From Rhizobiales bacterium UBA1912 (GTDB lineage: Bacteria; Pseudomonadota; Alphaproteobacteria; Rhizobiales; Devosiaceae): DNA of 64,000 nt. The translations under genes were made by a program, and so were the position numbers. The DNA is taken from NCBI GenBank assembly GCA_002337455.1, contig DDGC01000019.1, positions 163,123 to 227,122 of the forward strand, read 5' to 3'. Below the pieces are notes generated by a model. The model saw only the letters and a list, made by a program, of their open reading frames with translations, ran no database searches and was not told the origin of the DNA. Shown piece by piece: positions 62,492 through 64,000 of the stretch. The first letter of the stretch is position 1; each line of letters starts with the position of its first letter.

Positions 62492-63154
62492 CTATAGGCC
62501 ACGCGCCCGTCCCGGGCTCAGCGGCGGCAGGCGCACGGTGCCCGTTTCGGTCTCGATGAAGCTGTCATCGGCCCGCTCGATCCGCAAAATCGCCTGACGC
62601 TCGGACGGCGAACCGACCGCCATCACCGCGATTCCCCCATCGGCAAGCTGCTCGACAAGGTCCTCGGGCACCTCGCCCACCGACCCGGTCAAAAGGATGC
62701 GCTCGAACGGCGCCTGCTGTTCAAGGCCGGGCAGTCCATCCTCGTTGAGACCAATGATGTTGGTATAACCTTGAGCCTGCCAACGCGTCTGCGCGCTGCT
62801 GGCCAGCACCCGGTATTTCTCGATGGAGAACACACGCCGCGCCATGCGCGATAAAAGGGCGGCCGAATAGCCCGAACCTGTCCCCACCTCCAGCACCTTG
62901 TTGGTGCCCTGTGGCGCAAGCGGTACCAGCAATTGCGCCAGAAGCCCCGGCGCCGTGATCGATTGCCCGCATTCCAGCGGAAGAGAAGATTCGCGATAGG
63001 CGTATTCGCCGAAGTCCTCGGGCACGAACTTCTCATGCGGGACGGTTTCGAAGGCCCGCAGGATTTCGGGATCGGTTATGCCGAGCTGGCGCAGGTTCAG
63101 GATCAGGCCGGCCCGCGCTTCCCAGTAATCGGTCACACTAGTGCCCCGCTTCAC
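62492..63154 (-). CDS. pcm: protein-L-isoaspartate O-methyltransferase
   Basis: 220 residues. The SAM-binding motif 'VLEVGTGSGYSAALLSRMA' (about residues 88-106) and the upstream 'PLECGQSITAPGLLAQLL' are diagnostic. It repairs isoaspartate in aged proteins. The start may be the ATG at 63154 or a GTG at 63136. It sits between surE and the nlpD-like gene. Confidence 0.95.
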   Translation of the reverse strand: MKRGTSVTDYWEARAGLILNLRQLGITDPEILRAFETVPHEKFVPEDFGEYAYRESSLPLECGQSITAPGLLAQLLVPLAPQGTNKVLEVGTGSGYSAALLSRMARRVFSIEKYRVLASSAQTRWQAQGYTNIIGLNEDGLPGLEQQAPFERILLTGSVGEVPEDLVEQLADGGIAVMAVGSPSERQAILRIERADDSFIETETGTVRLPPLSPGRARGL

Positions 63155-63281
63155 TCAAGGTGATGGACTGAAAGTCTGTCAGTTAGGAGTGAAGATAACG
63201 CGGCCGCGTTAAGAAAATCGTGAAGTGTTTCCCGCTCGATCCCGTCGAATAAAGCGAAACACCTCACTGGCGTCCTCTTGC

Positions 63282-64000
63282 TCAAGTCCGCGCAGGACCC
63301 GTAAACGGCAATCGCCCGTCGTGGCGCTGGACAAACTTCATGTCGGTCTGCTGCAACATGAGCGGGGTCACCGTAATAGCCTTGTCTTCATGCAGGATAT
63401 GGAAATCCGCATCCGCGTCCAGTGGCTTGGGCGTATTGAGAATCGTCACGAAATGCTTGCCGGGATTGTCGCTCGGATAGAGCTCGAACGGCGAATGCGC
63501 GAATCGCTGATGCGGCACAAGTCTGATACCGCTCACCTCGCTTGGCGCGCAGATCGGAAAATTGACGTTGAAATAAGTGTCGCGCGCGCCGGCCACTTCG
63601 AGAATGGACCGGATCGTTTCGGCCCCCAACTCTGCCGAAGGCGCCCAATCGATCTCGTCACGCCCGTGGGCATAATCCATGGCCTGGCTCAAGGCGATCC
63701 CGATGGCCCCATGCAGGGCCCCTTCCCGCGCACCGGCCGCCGTCCCCGAGCAATGCATGATATCGCCCAGATTCTGCCCGCGATTGACGCCGGACAAGAC
63801 GATGTCAGGCCGCCTGTCCTTGAGCACATGGGTAATCCCCGCCACCACGCAATCGGCCGGCGTGCCGTCGAGCGAGAACACCCGCTCGCCCCGCGCTTCG
63901 ATCTCGATTTCATAGCCGAACGTCATCCGGTGCCCGGTGCCACTCTGGTTGTTGGCCGGCGCCACAACCCACACATCGTCGGAAAGCTCGCGCGCTATAT
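63282..64000 (-). CDS. surE: 5'/3'-nucleotidase SurE (N-terminus beyond the window)
   Basis: The frame runs off the right edge, so the first residues (with the DD metal ligands) are missing. 'SDDVWVVAPANNQSGTGH' near the edge, 'DGTPADCVVAGI', 'VLSGVNRGQNLGD', 'YFNVNFPI' and 'VTPLMLQQTDM' are SurE signatures. It removes phosphate from nucleoside monophosphates. It is 127 bases from pcm. A GTG at 63974 is internal, not the start. Confidence 0.94.
   Translation of the reverse strand, partial: IARELSDDVWVVAPANNQSGTGHRMTFGYEIEIEARGERVFSLDGTPADCVVAGITHVLKDRRPDIVLSGVNRGQNLGDIMHCSGTAAGAREGALHGAIGIALSQAMDYAHGRDEIDWAPSAELGAETIRSILEVAGARDTYFNVNFPICAPSEVSGIRLVPHQRFAHSPFELYPSDNPGKHFVTILNTPKPLDADADFHILHEDKAITVTPLMLQQTDMKFVQRHDGRLPFTGPART

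Overview
The window looks like a chromosomal segment of a high-GC alphaproteobacterium of the order Hyphomicrobiales, and my best guess is a Devosia/Pelagibacterium-like lineage. The order-level call rests on several things: the fused SecDF next to YajC, a Mth938 protein and a squalene/phytoene-synthase-like protein; the block gyrA-coaD-cyclophilins-queA-tgt; two DUF1127 mini-proteins; direct-repeat (GTTC-N7-GTTC) LexA boxes; and an intergenic palindrome of the Hyphomicrobiales type. The family-level call is only an inference. I see no prophage, IS element, CRISPR array or rRNA. The only tRNA is tRNA-Lys(TTT).

Layout. Positions 1-7.5 kb hold the end of an MFS exporter, a DUF4180 protein, a tripartite tricarboxylate transporter (tctCBA), its divergent TctD/TctE two-component system, a translationally coupled orphan periplasmic binding protein and a 32-codon ORF. 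7.8-14 kb is a complete oligopeptide ABC operon (oppBCDF-A) followed by an unusual cyclophilin. 14-19.6 kb is a minus-strand amino-sugar operon: a GntR/UTRA regulator, NanE-type epimerase, NanK-type kinase, sugar-binding protein and two permeases, without its own ATPase. Repeated ACTGGT boxes mark likely operators. 19.7-24.7 kb has a nucleotidyltransferase-like protein, glmS and glmU, and a SPOR-like membrane protein. 24.6-26 kb holds a large nested-hairpin element, tRNA-Lys, a candidate structured RNA and an EF-hand protein. 26-29.7 kb has motAB and three unrecognised exported or membrane proteins.

29.7-39.5 kb is a minus-strand housekeeping run: map, pgi, tgt, queA, two cyclophilins, coaD, a LysE/RhtB exporter and gyrA. 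Two of these proteins carry striking substitutions. GyrA has an atypical quinolone-pocket sequence and Tgt lacks all four zinc ligands. 39.7-48 kb is an accessory block: an MFS carrier, host-attachment protein, YihY, arginase/ornithine aminotransferase with a divergent Lrp regulator, and an RND/MMPL transporter. 48.1-51.8 kb is the divergent ssb/uvrA pair with two LexA boxes. 52-54.2 kb has small DUF1127 genes, a GST and a PfpI/DJ-1 protein. 54.3-64 kb is a conserved core: trmFO, a synthase-fold pseudoenzyme, Mth938, secDF, yajC, DUF815 ATPase, nlpD-like, pcm and surE (cut by the window edge).

How parts connect. NanE/NanK would feed GlcNAc-6-P towards the glucosamine-phosphate pool that GlmS and GlmU turn into UDP-GlcNAc for the wall. 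SecDF-YajC sits beside bacterial relatives of two mitochondrial complex I assembly factors. The nlpD-like, pcm and surE genes reproduce the surE-pcm-nlpD arrangement of Enterobacteria. No single new mobile or defence system was found. The most unusual items are the GyrA and Tgt substitutions, the 24.66-24.78 kb nested-hairpin element, a covarying dispersed palindrome, and several small genes with structured leaders.
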